DNA of 64,000 nt from Acidimicrobiia bacterium (lineage in GTDB: Bacteria > Actinomycetota > Acidimicrobiia > Acidimicrobiales > Poriferisodalaceae): the NCBI GenBank assembly GCA_022826045.1, contig JAJDVQ010000102.1, positions 1 through 64,000 on the forward strand, written 5' to 3'. Both the position numbers and the translations under genes were made by a program. Shown here one piece after another: positions 41,365-50,555 of the stretch. Each line of letters starts with the position of its first letter. The first letter of the stretch is position 1. A model generated the notes under the pieces. The model was not told where the DNA came from. It worked only from the letters and a program-made list of their open reading frames with translations, and did no database searches.

Positions 41365-43008
41365 GTGAACGACACGCTCGTCGCGTTCGCCGTGCTGGCT
41401 TGGCTGGCGTACCTGGCCAGCCGGCTGCTGGCGCGGCATCACCTGCCCGAGCTGGTCGCATTCCTCATCGTCGGTGCGCTGCTGGGCCCGTCGGGGCCGC
41501 CGTTCATGCAGCTGATCGACGAGCCGTCGCTGATCGCGCTGCGACCCGTCACCGAGGTGGCACTGGCAGTGCTCATGTTCGTGATCGGCGAGCGAGTCTC
41601 GGTGCGGGCACTGAGAGCCGCGAGATGGACGCTCACGACGGGCGTCATCCAGTTCGTGCTGAGCGCAGTCGCGGTGTTCTGGGTGACGAGCAGGCTCGGC
41701 GCCGACCGTCCGGTCGCGCTGGTGCTCGGCGCGCTTGCCGGTGCCGGCGCACCGATGACGATCGCGCACATCGTGACTTCCGTGCGTGCCCGCGGCGGCT
41801 ATCCCACCGGCATCGTGGGCACCCATGCCGTGTCGGACGCGCTGGCGACCACGACGTTCGCTGCGGTGCTCCCGATAGCGCTGCTGCTGTCGGACGAGGC
41901 CGCCGACATCGGCGGCGCGCTGGTGAACTTCGTCCAGCTCGGCATCGGAGGCGCGGTGCTGGGACTGATCCTGGGCTGGTTCATCTCGCGGCTCGGCTTC
42001 CAGATCGAGACGTCAGGCGAGCTGCTGCTGTTCGTGCTGGTGCACATCGTGATCGCGTGGACCGTTGCCGGATTCGCCGAGATCTCGCTGCCGCTGGCAG
42101 CGCTCGTCGCGGGTGCCACGGCGGCGACGGTGTCGCCGCAGGCATTCTCGGTGCGCCTGTTCAGGACGATCAAGACCATCGAGCAGCCGCTCTACCTGCT
42201 GTTCTTCGCGCTGGCCGGTGCGTCCATCCACCTCTCCGATGTGCCCAAGGTCGGGCTGGTCGGCGTCGCCTACATCGTCGTGCGCGTGGCGGCCAAGATC
42301 GTCGGCGGCCTCGCTGGCGGCCTCACCGGGGGCCTCGGCTGGCGGCGATCGTTTCGGCTGGGAGTCAACCTGACGCCTCAGGCAGGTGTGGCTGTCGGCC
42401 TTGCGGTCCTTGCTTCCGAACGCTTGAGCGACGTCGGTTCCGATGCCGGCGTCGAGGCCGCCACCGTGGTGCTCGGCGCCGTCGTGCTGTTCGAGCTGAT
42501 CGGGCCCCTCTTCGTTGCGCGGGACCTGCGTGACTGGTCGTCCGAGGAGGACGACTCCGGCACTGCTCCCGAAGAGTTCGAGCTGCCCGCACATGTGCTG
42601 GTGGCAGCTCCGGTCCCGGTGGAGATGCCCGAATGGCTGATCGACCAGGCGGCCCGGTGGCGCTCGTCGCTGGTGGTGTTGATGCCAGGGGAGCGAGACG
42701 AGCCCCACGCGGCACAGATCGGGGAACGATGCGGGAGCCGCGACGTGGACTTCGAGTTCCGTTCACTGCGAAACGAGAGCTTCACCGGTGCGGTGGTGCG
42801 CTCACGCAGCCAGCACCAGGCGGACCTCGTCGTCCTGTTCGCCCCGCGCCCGCCGGCCGGAGCCTCCCGGCTGGTGCTGCTGCCGTCCGAGCGCATCGCG
42901 CGCCAGCTGCCGGTGCCGGTACTCACCTTCCCGCTGAACCTGCCGGAGGAGGACCAACCGCCGCGGCCTCGCCGGTTGCCGTGGCAGAGCCCGGGGCGGG
43001 GCGAGTGA
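41365..43008 (+). CDS. CPA2-type Na+/H+ exchanger with C-terminal stress-like domain
   Basis: The 547-residue protein has about 12 hydrophobic helices over residues 1-390 (Na+/H+ exchanger domain), starting with the half-helix pattern HHLPELVAFLIVGALLGPSG. From about residue 410 a soluble domain with Rossmann-like strands (HVLVAAPVPVEMP; SLVVLMPG; DLVVLFAPRPP) resembles universal-stress or nucleotide-sensing domains rather than TrkA-N. Exported/imported ions are not known. The GTG start has no clear ribosome site. It overlaps the phosphatase gene by GTGA, opening a four-gene overlapping set. Confidence 0.8.
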   Translation: MNDTLVAFAVLAWLAYLASRLLARHHLPELVAFLIVGALLGPSGPPFMQLIDEPSLIALRPVTEVALAVLMFVIGERVSVRALRAARWTLTTGVIQFVLSAVAVFWVTSRLGADRPVALVLGALAGAGAPMTIAHIVTSVRARGGYPTGIVGTHAVSDALATTTFAAVLPIALLLSDEAADIGGALVNFVQLGIGGAVLGLILGWFISRLGFQIETSGELLLFVLVHIVIAWTVAGFAEISLPLAALVAGATAATVSPQAFSVRLFRTIKTIEQPLYLLFFALAGASIHLSDVPKVGLVGVAYIVVRVAAKIVGGLAGGLTGGLGWRRSFRLGVNLTPQAGVAVGLAVLASERLSDVGSDAGVEAATVVLGAVVLFELIGPLFVARDLRDWSSEEDDSGTAPEEFELPAHVLVAAPVPVEMPEWLIDQAARWRSSLVVLMPGERDEPHAAQIGERCGSRDVDFEFRSLRNESFTGAVVRSRSQHQADLVVLFAPRPPAGASRLVLLPSERIARQLPVPVLTFPLNLPEEDQPPRPRRLPWQSPGRGE

Positions 43009-43826
43009 GCCAGCCGGCCGGCAACCCGGCGGGAGCGGATCCGCCAGACGCCACCGAAGCGCTGGTCGGGGCAGCACGCGATATCGCCGCGGACGCGGGA
43101 TCGCTCACGTTGCGGTGGTTCGGCCGTCGCGATCTCGGTGTCACCTGGAAGCGGGACGGCACCGAGGTGACCGAAGCCGACCGGGCGGCGGAGCGCCTCG
43201 TCCGGGACCGGATCGGTGAGCAGTTTCCCGATGACGCGATCTTCGGCGAGGAAGAGGGCGGCGCAATCCGGCCTGAGGGTCGGACATGGATCGTCGACCC
43301 CATCGACGGGACGCGGGGCTTTGTGCGAGGCGTTCCCCTGTACGCGACGCTCGTGGCGCTGGTCGATCCTCACGGTCCGCTGGTGGGCGTCATCGACCTG
43401 CCGGTGCTCGGGCAGACGCTCGCCGCCGGGAGAGGCACCGGCTGCTGGCGGGACGACCATCGCTGCACGGTGAGCCATCACGCTGAGCTCAGCGGAGCGC
43501 TCGTCAACACCTCGGACTACAACACCTTCGAACCGACCCAATTCGAGGCGTTGCGCTCCCGCGGTGCGATGATGCGCACGTGGGGCGACGCATACGGCTA
43601 CTTCCTCGTCGCCACCGGGCAGGCTGAGGCGATGATCGATCCGGTATGCGAGACATGGGACCTCGCCCCGATGCCGGTGATCATGTCGGAGGCCGGCGGC
43701 ATCTTCACCGATGTCGATGGCCGGCCTGAGTACCGCAACCGCAACGGCATCGCCACCAACGGCGTGCTCCACGAGGAAGTCGTCGACGCTATGGCCGCCC
43801 GCCCCCCGAACAGCCATGCCGAGTGA
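43005..43826 (+). CDS. hisN: inositol-monophosphatase-family phosphatase, histidinol-phosphatase type
   Basis: The 273-residue Mg2+-dependent phosphatase has the metal motifs GEEEGG, WIVDPIDGTRGFVRGVP and the late WDLAPMPVIMSEAGG of the IMPase family. The RGFVRGVP form and overall length are those of HisN (histidinol-phosphatase, last-but-one step of histidine synthesis), but inositol or other sugar-phosphate activity is not excluded. GTG 43005 overlaps the antiporter stop. No other his genes are near. Confidence 0.75.
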   Translation: MSQPAGNPAGADPPDATEALVGAARDIAADAGSLTLRWFGRRDLGVTWKRDGTEVTEADRAAERLVRDRIGEQFPDDAIFGEEEGGAIRPEGRTWIVDPIDGTRGFVRGVPLYATLVALVDPHGPLVGVIDLPVLGQTLAAGRGTGCWRDDHRCTVSHHAELSGALVNTSDYNTFEPTQFEALRSRGAMMRTWGDAYGYFLVATGQAEAMIDPVCETWDLAPMPVIMSEAGGIFTDVDGRPEYRNRNGIATNGVLHEEVVDAMAARPPNSHAE

Positions 43827-45036
43827 CGCCCGCCGCAGGGCCGAACTCCAGCTGCCTGAGCGCGATCGGATGCCCCGCTGGGTGCCGCGTGCGATCGGGC
43901 TGGCATTGCTGGGCGTCGTGGGCCTGGCGACGGCGGCGTGGCTGCTCGACCGGCTGCGCGACCTCTTGGTGGTGCTGCTGGTGTCGCTGTTCCTGTCGTT
44001 TGCCATGGAGCCGGCCGTCAACTGGCTGGCGCGCCGGGGATGGAAACGCGGGCTTGGCACCGCGGTCGTCTTCTGTGTCTTCGCCGCGGCGGCCCTGGGG
44101 TTTCTGGCTGCCATGGCATCGGTCCTGGCCGACCAGATCACCAAGCTGATCGATGCTGCGCCCGGCTACCTGGCCGATATCGAGCGCTGGGCAGACGACC
44201 AGTTCGGCATCCAGCTCAGCACCGACGATCTGCGAGCCCAGTTCACCGAGGGCGGCACGGCGGCATCGCTGTTGGGTGACGTTGCCGGCAACCTGGTGTC
44301 GGTCGGCTCGACTGTGGTCAACGTCGCGATCCAGATGCTGACCGTTGCCTTGTTCACCTTCTACTTGGTCGCAGACGGCCCGCGGCTGCGCCGCTTGGTC
44401 TGCTCCGCGCTGGTGCCGTCCCGCCAGGCCGCCGTGATGCGCGGCTGGGAGCTGGCCATCGACAAGACCGGCGGCTACATCTACTCCAGGACGCTGCTCG
44501 CTATCGCAGCGTTCCTGGTGCACTGGGCCGCCTTCGCCATCATCGGCGTGCCGTTCCCGCTGCCGCTCGCGATGTGGGTGGGCGTGCTGTCGCAGTTCGT
44601 CCCGGTCGTCGGCACCTACCTAGCGGGCGTGCTGCCGCTGCTCATCGCTCTGCTCGACGAGCCGATCAGCGCCTTGTGGGTTCTCATCGTGGTGCTCGCA
44701 TACCAGCAGATCGAGAACTACCTGCTCGCGCCCCGGGTGACCGCCCACACGATGAACATCCATCCCGCCGTCGCGTTCGGCTCGGTTCTCGTGGGCGCCG
44801 CGCTGCTCGGCTCAGCCGGAGCGCTGCTCGCAGTTCCCGCGGCTGCGACCATCCAGGCCTTCGTGTCCACCTATATCAAGCGGCACGAGCTCATCGAGTC
44901 AGAACTGTTCGAGACCCACGAGAGCGAAGCGGACGTCGCTGACGGCCACGATGAGCTGGCTGTCGTGGACTCAGGCGAGTCTGTGGACGCTGATGCGGGC
45001 CCAGCGGCAGATTCCGGATCGCCGCCAGCCGGGTGA
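43816..45036 (+). CDS. AI-2E family transporter
   Basis: The 406-residue membrane protein fits the AI-2E exporter/Na+-pump-like family (PF01594): eight or so hydrophobic helices, a periplasmic-type loop at about 95-165, LFTFYLVADGPRLRRLV, and the conserved late block NYLLAPRVTAHTMNIHPA. Members export autoinducer-2, nucleosides or ions; here the cargo is unknown. A long acidic C-terminal tail follows. The ATG overlaps hisN by 11 nt, so translation is coupled. Confidence 0.85.
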   Translation: MPSDARRRAELQLPERDRMPRWVPRAIGLALLGVVGLATAAWLLDRLRDLLVVLLVSLFLSFAMEPAVNWLARRGWKRGLGTAVVFCVFAAAALGFLAAMASVLADQITKLIDAAPGYLADIERWADDQFGIQLSTDDLRAQFTEGGTAASLLGDVAGNLVSVGSTVVNVAIQMLTVALFTFYLVADGPRLRRLVCSALVPSRQAAVMRGWELAIDKTGGYIYSRTLLAIAAFLVHWAAFAIIGVPFPLPLAMWVGVLSQFVPVVGTYLAGVLPLLIALLDEPISALWVLIVVLAYQQIENYLLAPRVTAHTMNIHPAVAFGSVLVGAALLGSAGALLAVPAAATIQAFVSTYIKRHELIESELFETHESEADVADGHDELAVVDSGESVDADAGPAADSGSPPAG

Positions 45037-45314
45037 TGGCGGTCCTCGTTGACGACGCCCGGTGGCCATGGCGAGGTCGACGCTGGGCGCATCTCGTCTC
45101 CGACGAGAGCTACGAGGAACTGCACCTGTTCGCTGCGTCAATCGGCAAGCGACGGGCGGCATTTCAGGGCGACCATTACGACGTCGACGAGGCCGAGCGG
45201 GAGCTTGCCCTCGCTGCTGGCGCCGTAGCGGTCAACAGCCGCGAACTGGTAGCTCGCCTGCGCGCGGCCGGCTTGCGTCAGCGCAATGCCCGCCGGGCCG
45301 ACAATCGCATGTGA
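45033..45314 (+). CDS. DUF4031 domain protein
   Basis: This 93-residue protein is nearly all DUF4031 (PF13223): VDDARWPWRGRRWAHLVSD, the EELHLFAASIG helix, FQGDHYDVDEAER and RELVARLRAAGLR. The family is widespread in actinobacteria and its function is not established. GTG 45033 overlaps the AI-2E stop (GTGATG); ATG 45036 is an alternative start. Confidence 0.85.
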   Translation: MMAVLVDDARWPWRGRRWAHLVSDESYEELHLFAASIGKRRAAFQGDHYDVDEAERELALAAGAVAVNSRELVARLRAAGLRQRNARRADNRM

Positions 45315-45331
45315 GCCTGCCCGAGGCAGGC
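45315..45331. terminator. hairpin between convergent genes
   Basis: GCCTGCC, loop CGA, GGCAGGC is a perfect 7-bp stem starting on the base after the DUF4031 stop, 13 nt before the convergent hydrolase stop. No U-tract. Confidence 0.55.
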
Positions 45332-45343
45332 ACCCTAGGCGGC

Positions 45344-46033
45344 TCAGAACACCTCGAGGTGCTCCATCACGGCGTCGATGAAGCCGAAGTTCTTCGGCGT
45401 CGCGAAGTGGTCACAGCCGCGCAGCTCAGTGAACGAAGCATCTGCCAAGGCGTCGAGCAGCGGGTCTGCGGGGCCGGCGAAGTCTTCGGTGCCCAGCACC
45501 ACCCGCACCGGATGGGTGATGCGTGCGAACTCGTCGTCGCCGAGCGGCGCGTGCCTGCGGCGCATGAACGCGGCCAGGGCCAGACCGTCCTGATCGGGCT
45601 CGGCCGCGTAGCGAGCGAAGGTCTGTGCGTGCACGTCATCGGCCGGGGCGTCGCCCGAAACTCCCCGCGCAATGCGCTCGGCCTGCTCGTCATCGCGCTC
45701 GAACAGGTTGCGGCCGACGCCCGAGACCACCAAGCGACCGAATCGTTCGGGTGCCATCGACGCCATCACCAGCAGCGTGCGCGACCCCATCGAGAAGCCC
45801 ACGCCGTCGACGGTCTGATCGCCCGCTTCTTCGGCCAGTCGCTCGACCAGCTTGGCTTCCATTTCTGCGTAGTCGGCAGGATCGTGCGACTTGGGCGCCG
45901 ATCCGTGGCCTGGCAGGTCCCACGCGATGACCTCGCGCCCGCCGTCGGCCAGCAGGTCCAAGATGCCGGTCGGCTGCCACGTGCTCGCCACCGAGCCGGT
46001 GAAGCCGTGAAGCAGGAGCACAGGGTTCGCCAT
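45344..46033 (-). CDS. alpha/beta hydrolase
   Basis: The 229-residue protein has HGFTGSVAST (oxyanion), VGFSMGSRT (nucleophile Ser), VLGTEDFAGP (acid region) and CDHFATP (catalytic His). It resembles MenH-like and small lactone or ester hydrolases. No signal peptide. ATG 46033 begins the conserved MANPVLLLHG; an earlier in-frame start at 46069 adds unconserved residues. Confidence 0.8.
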   Translation of the reverse strand: MANPVLLLHGFTGSVASTWQPTGILDLLADGGREVIAWDLPGHGSAPKSHDPADYAEMEAKLVERLAEEAGDQTVDGVGFSMGSRTLLVMASMAPERFGRLVVSGVGRNLFERDDEQAERIARGVSGDAPADDVHAQTFARYAAEPDQDGLALAAFMRRRHAPLGDDEFARITHPVRVVLGTEDFAGPADPLLDALADASFTELRGCDHFATPKNFGFIDAVMEHLEVF

Positions 46034-46253
46034 GGCGGGAAGTCTGCCAAGGAACCTGCGCGGCTTCACACGCCCTCCCGTCGGGTCACCTGTTGCTTCC
46101 CGCTCTTGTTTCCCGTGTCCATGTGGTTGGGCTCACGGGCCGCTCGGGCCACGGCTTCGCCATTCGGCTCAGCCTCTGGGCTGTGACATACCCTGCACCG
46201 GGGCGTTGGGCACCCACGTCCCGCTGAACGACACCCAGAGCGAGTGGCGAACT

Positions 46254-48029
46254 ATGAGCACGACGACTGCACCGCCCATCCGGATTGCCAACTGCAGCGG
46301 CTTCTTCGGAGATCGTCTCTCCGCTGCCCGCGAGATGGTCTCCGACGGTCCGATCGATGCCCTCACGGGCGACTGGCTCGCCGAGCTGACGATGCTGATC
46401 CTGTCGCGCATCGCCGCGAAGCGCCCCGGCGCCGGCTACGCCCGCACCTTTGTCAGCCAGATGGAGGAGGTGATGGGGACCTGCCTGGACCACGGAATCA
46501 AGGTCGTCTCCAATGCCGGGGGGCTGCACCCGGCGGGCTGCGCCGACGCGGTGTCTGATGTCGCGGATCGGCTGGGATTGAAGCCGTCGATCGCGTATGT
46601 GGACGGCGACGATCTGACTGATCGGCTCGCCGAGCTGATCGCATCGGGCAACGACTTCGCGCATCTCGACACCGGCCAGCCGCTCGGCGATCTGGCCGAC
46701 CGCATCGTGACGGCGAATGCCTACATCGGCTGCTGGGGGATCGTCGAGGCGCTCAACCAGGGCGCTGACATCGTCATCACCGGGCGGGCGACTGATGCAG
46801 CCGTCGTGGCAGGTCCCGCGGCGTGGCATCACGGCTGGACCCGCGACGACTGGGATGCCCTGGCCGGGGCGATCGTCGCCGGTCATGTCATCGAGTGCGG
46901 CGGGCAGGCCACCGGCGGCAACTACAGCTTCTTCACCGAGATAGCCGACATGACCTACCCGGGGTTTCCCTGGGCCGAGGTCGCAGCGGACGGTTCGAGC
47001 GTGATCGGCAAGCACGCTGGTACCGGCGGGGAGGTCTCGGTCGGCACCGTGACGTCACAGCTGCTGTACGAGATTCAGAGCGAGCGGTACTTCAACCCCG
47101 ACGTGGTGAGCCGCTTCGACTCCATCGAGCTCTCTCAGATCGGGCCGGACCGGGTGCGCATCGGCGGCGTGCGGGGCGAGCCGGCCCCGCCCACGCTGAA
47201 GGTGGCCATGAACTACCAGGGCGGGTACCGCAACCAGATCTCGATTGGGCTGACGGGGCTTGACATCGAGGCCAAGGCCGAGCTGATCGAGCGGCAGTTC
47301 TGGCACGCGTGCCCGTACGGCCCCGACGACTACGAGACCGTGGTGCGCAAGTTCCTGCCGACCCACAAGATGGATCCGGCCTCCAATGAGGAGGCAGTTG
47401 CGGTCTACAAGATCATCGTGAAGGACCCCGACGAGCGCAAGGTCGGCCGGGCGTTCTCCAACGCCGGTACTGAGATCGGCCTGTGCTCCATTCCCGGAAT
47501 GTTCGGCACCGGAGGCGGGCCGGGCCCCGGCCAGCCGTTCGGCGTGTACTGGCCGGCGCTCGTCGATGCCGAGCTCGTGCCGGTGAACGTCGTGGTGGAC
47601 GGCCGGCGCACGGTGGTCGACAGCACCCCGCCGGAGGTCTTCTTCGAGAGCGTCGAGGTGGCGACGCCCGACCGGGTCGATCCGCCGGGCGGGCCGACCA
47701 GAGCCGCCCCGCTCGGCACGCTGTTCGGCACCCGGTCGGGCGACAAGGGCCCGAACGCGAACCTCGGCATCTTCGCCCGGTCGGCCGGGGCCTACTGGTG
47801 GCTGTCCGACTACTTGACAGTGGACCGTCTCGCGGAGTTGATGCCCGAGGCAGCCGAGCACACGGTGGATCGCTACGACCTGCCCAACATCTGGAGCCTC
47901 AACTTCATCTTCCACGGCCTGCTGGAGGAAGGCGTGGCAGCGTCGACGCGGCAGGATCCTCAAGCCAAGGCGTTGGGGGAGTACCTGCGGGCCAAGGTCG
48001 TCGAGATTCCCGAGGCGTTGCTGCCGTAG
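46254..48029 (+). CDS. AtuA-like protein (DUF1446), acyclic terpene utilisation family
   Basis: The 591-residue protein has the DUF1446/AtuA domain over about residues 8-450 (IANCSGFFGDRLSAAREM; VVSNAGGLHPAGCAD; VITGRATDAAV; GHVIECGGQATGGNY) and a C-terminal AtuA-like domain from about 480 (LGTLFGTRSGDKGPNANLGI). AtuA is needed for citronellol/geraniol use in Pseudomonas, but its reaction is not known. No other atu-type genes adjoin it. GAGTGG lies 6-7 nt before ATG 46254; the open frame upstream is unconserved. Confidence 0.82.
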   Translation: MSTTTAPPIRIANCSGFFGDRLSAAREMVSDGPIDALTGDWLAELTMLILSRIAAKRPGAGYARTFVSQMEEVMGTCLDHGIKVVSNAGGLHPAGCADAVSDVADRLGLKPSIAYVDGDDLTDRLAELIASGNDFAHLDTGQPLGDLADRIVTANAYIGCWGIVEALNQGADIVITGRATDAAVVAGPAAWHHGWTRDDWDALAGAIVAGHVIECGGQATGGNYSFFTEIADMTYPGFPWAEVAADGSSVIGKHAGTGGEVSVGTVTSQLLYEIQSERYFNPDVVSRFDSIELSQIGPDRVRIGGVRGEPAPPTLKVAMNYQGGYRNQISIGLTGLDIEAKAELIERQFWHACPYGPDDYETVVRKFLPTHKMDPASNEEAVAVYKIIVKDPDERKVGRAFSNAGTEIGLCSIPGMFGTGGGPGPGQPFGVYWPALVDAELVPVNVVVDGRRTVVDSTPPEVFFESVEVATPDRVDPPGGPTRAAPLGTLFGTRSGDKGPNANLGIFARSAGAYWWLSDYLTVDRLAELMPEAAEHTVDRYDLPNIWSLNFIFHGLLEEGVAASTRQDPQAKALGEYLRAKVVEIPEALLP

Positions 48030-48042
48030 AGGACCCGTCTCC

Positions 48043-48990
48043 CTAGCGGCCCTGCAGGTCCTGGAGTGCCATTCGCGGGCCACGACGGGGCGGCGCCCCA
48101 GCCGACTTGGCCAGCGCCTGCACACGGGCGCGTTGCCCGCGATAGGGCTCGAGCAGCTCCAGCATGCGGTCGTCGTCTCCGCGTCGTTCGCCGGCCAGGT
48201 GCCAGGCGACGTAGCTGGGGATCTGGTAGTCGCCGACGATGACCGAGTCGGGGTCGCCGTGGCAGAGCAGCACGACGATCGACGCGGTCCACGGGCCGAT
48301 GCCCCCGACGGTCTGCAGGCGCTCGCGAGCCGCCTTCGGCGCGAGCCGGGCCACGCGTTCCAGCGTCGAGGCGCGGCGGGCGAACGCGATGATCGCCTCG
48401 GCGCGGCGGCGCTCGACATCGAAGCGGTGGAACTCGTGGTACGCCAGCGACGCCATGAGCTCGGCCGCCGGCGGCAGCCGCAGTGCCTCGGGCGCGGGTC
48501 CAGGCGGCCTGCGACCCCAGCGCCGCAGGATTCCCTGCCAGGAATGCTTGGCGTTCAGCCCGGGAACCTTCTGGCCGCAGATGGTGGGGACGACGTGCTC
48601 CCATATCGTGCCGGTGGCTGTCAGCCTGCGTGAGGGCCAGCGACGCACCCATCCGGCCACTACTGCGTCGCGGGGGACGAGTGCAGCAGGTTCGTCCCCG
48701 CTGCCGAGCAGCGCGGGCACGCTTGCCGCAGCCTCCGATGCACCCGGTCCCCAGCCGATCACCTCCGCGCTGTGCCCGCTGCGGGTGATGCGCAGCGTGG
48801 CCTCGCCGGCAGGTGTGTCCTGGGCGCGCCAGATGTGCGGGCCCGCATACAGCACCGGACCCAGCGCTCCCTTGCCGCCGACCCGACCGAGCGACCTGCC
48901 GGCGTCCAGCGAGTAGTCGAACTCGAAGCGCTGCCGCAGATCGGGCGACCTGACGTTCGCGGCCGGCCCCGGCCTGACGCCGGATCGCAT
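48043..48990 (-). CDS. DNA-3-methyladenine glycosylase II-like (HhH-GPD) protein
   Basis: The 315-residue protein has the helix-hairpin-helix-GPD fold in its C-terminal half: LQTVGGIGPWTASIVVL is the hairpin, and the Asp in DSVIVGDYQIPSYV is the catalytic residue. It removes alkylated bases in base-excision repair. The N-terminal half (1-120) resembles the AlkA N-terminal domain. Its ATG is 11 nt after the FAH-family gene stop, so the two are co-transcribed. Confidence 0.82.
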   Translation of the reverse strand: MRSGVRPGPAANVRSPDLRQRFEFDYSLDAGRSLGRVGGKGALGPVLYAGPHIWRAQDTPAGEATLRITRSGHSAEVIGWGPGASEAAASVPALLGSGDEPAALVPRDAVVAGWVRRWPSRRLTATGTIWEHVVPTICGQKVPGLNAKHSWQGILRRWGRRPPGPAPEALRLPPAAELMASLAYHEFHRFDVERRRAEAIIAFARRASTLERVARLAPKAARERLQTVGGIGPWTASIVVLLCHGDPDSVIVGDYQIPSYVAWHLAGERRGDDDRMLELLEPYRGQRARVQALAKSAGAPPRRGPRMALQDLQGR

Positions 48991-49001
48991 CAGGGCATCG
49001 C

Positions 49002-49850
49002 CTAGCAGGCCGGCTCCGCGATCACCGGGTTCGTGAGCGTCCCGATCCCCTCGATGGTGATCGACACGTCGTCTCCGTCGCTCAAGAACGCCGGGGGTTT
49101 CCAGAAGGCCCCCACTCCCTCAGGAGTGCCCGTGGCGATGACGGTGCCCGGATCGAGCGTGAATGCCGTCGAGAGGTGCGCGACGATCTCGTAGCAGTCG
49201 AAGATCAGATCGTCGGTCTTGGCGTCCTGGCGGACCTCGCCGCTCACCTCGGTGACCAGGCGGCACACATGCGGATCGATCGAGTCGCTGGTGACCATCC
49301 ACGGTCCGCACGGCCCATGGGTGTCCCACGACTTGCCCATCATCATCGTCGGGCTCGCTCGCTGCCAGTCGCGCACGCTGACGTCGTTCATGATCGTGTA
49401 GCCCGCGATGTAGTCCGGCGCCTCAGAGGCTGACACCGCACGAGCAGCGCGTCCGATGATGACGGCCAGCTCGCCCTCGTAGTCGATCATGTCCGGCGCC
49501 GCGGCCGGGATATGGATCGGCTCGTGGGGCCCGATGATGCAGTTGTGGTGCTTGTTGAAGATGATCGGCACCGACGGGGGCTCGCGGCCGCCTTCGGCCG
49601 CATGGGCCCGGTAGTTGAGCCCCACGGCGAGGACGGTCGGCGGGCGGCCGACGGGGGACAGCAGGTTCGCTTCGTCGAGCGCCGTGGTGGGGCCAGCGGC
49701 CATCGCTTCGACGGCGGCCACCACGTCACCGTCGCACGCTTCGAGCAGCGACGGCAGATCTGTGTGATCGCATTGCAGGGTCGCAATGCCTTCGTCAGTC
49801 ACGATGCCCAGAGCGGGCTGTCCGTCTACGAGATGTCTCCCTATGCGCAT
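49002..49850 (-). CDS. fumarylacetoacetate hydrolase-family protein
   Basis: The 282-residue protein has VLAVGLNYRAHAAE, the metal-ligand block IDYEGELAVIIGRA, and GYTIMNDVSVRDWQ, all standard for the FAH superfamily (hydratases, decarboxylases or C-C hydrolases of aromatic and sugar-acid routes). MGKSWDTHGPCGPW and VIATGTPEGVG are also conserved. Substrate unknown. It is followed on the same strand by the DNA glycosylase gene. Confidence 0.87.
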   Translation of the reverse strand: MRIGRHLVDGQPALGIVTDEGIATLQCDHTDLPSLLEACDGDVVAAVEAMAAGPTTALDEANLLSPVGRPPTVLAVGLNYRAHAAEGGREPPSVPIIFNKHHNCIIGPHEPIHIPAAAPDMIDYEGELAVIIGRAARAVSASEAPDYIAGYTIMNDVSVRDWQRASPTMMMGKSWDTHGPCGPWMVTSDSIDPHVCRLVTEVSGEVRQDAKTDDLIFDCYEIVAHLSTAFTLDPGTVIATGTPEGVGAFWKPPAFLSDGDDVSITIEGIGTLTNPVIAEPAC

Positions 49851-49862
49851 GCGCCGACGCTA
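49851..49862 (-). promoter_or_regulatory. TANNNT -10 box, leaderless start of the FAH-family gene
   Basis: Minus-strand TAGCGT (49857-49862) lies 6 nt before ATG 49850. Confidence 0.5.
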
Positions 49863-49918
49863 GTGCGAGGCCGCACACGGGACGCGGTGGACGCGCTGAC
49901 GATGCTCGGCCCGCAGCA

Positions 49919-50503
49919 GTGCCGATTCGGGAGATCGTGCTTCGGCATTGTGCAAAGCACGTATCAGTGGCACTCTGGCGCGCCATGGCTCGCCATGGCG
50001 CCGGGGGCGAAACCCCCGGCGTACTCGACTCTGTGCATGACCCGGTCACCGGGCTGCCTGACATGCGCGTCTTCGCTGTGCTGCTGGATCGCAAGCTGGC
50101 GCTGGCGCGGCGGGCCTTGCAGCCGCTCTCGGTCGTCCTCTTCGAGGTGGACGGATGGGATGAGCTCAGCCGCACCCAGGCTCGCGTCGCCCAACGGCTC
50201 GCAGCGCGGCTGGTTCGGGGCACGCTGCGCGAGTCCGACAGTGTCTGCCACTGCACCGACGGCGTCCTCGCCGCCATCCTCGATGACACGCCGCACAGCG
50301 GTGCCGTGTGGGCCGCTGATCGGGTGCGTCGCGAGGTTGCCGCACGTTCGTACCACACCGGCGTGACGCTCTCGATGGGCGTAGCGAGCTATCCCACGCA
50401 CGCACTGGAAGCCGCAGAGCTGCGCGACCGCGCCTACGCAGCGCTGTTCGTGGCCCGGTCGCTCGGGCCCTCCCGGCTCGAGGTAGCCGACTCCGGGGCA
50501 TAG
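49919..50503 (+). CDS. degenerate GGDEF-domain protein
   Basis: The 194-residue protein looks like a GGDEF fold: HDPVTGLPDMRVFAVLLDR, SVVLFEVDGWDEL, and a late VTLSMGVASYPTHA. The signature loop that should read GG(D/E)EF is CTDGVLAAIL, so diguanylate cyclase activity is not expected; it may bind a nucleotide or another protein. No sensor or membrane domain is attached. The GTG at 49919 has no clear ribosome site, and a later ATG near residue 23 is possible. Confidence 0.6.
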   Translation: MPIREIVLRHCAKHVSVALWRAMARHGAGGETPGVLDSVHDPVTGLPDMRVFAVLLDRKLALARRALQPLSVVLFEVDGWDELSRTQARVAQRLAARLVRGTLRESDSVCHCTDGVLAAILDDTPHSGAVWAADRVRREVAARSYHTGVTLSMGVASYPTHALEAAELRDRAYAALFVARSLGPSRLEVADSGA

Positions 50504-50555
50504 CGCCGAACTGACTGTGCGGCAATCCAATGTGGGCAGTGTCCGGCGCAAAACG

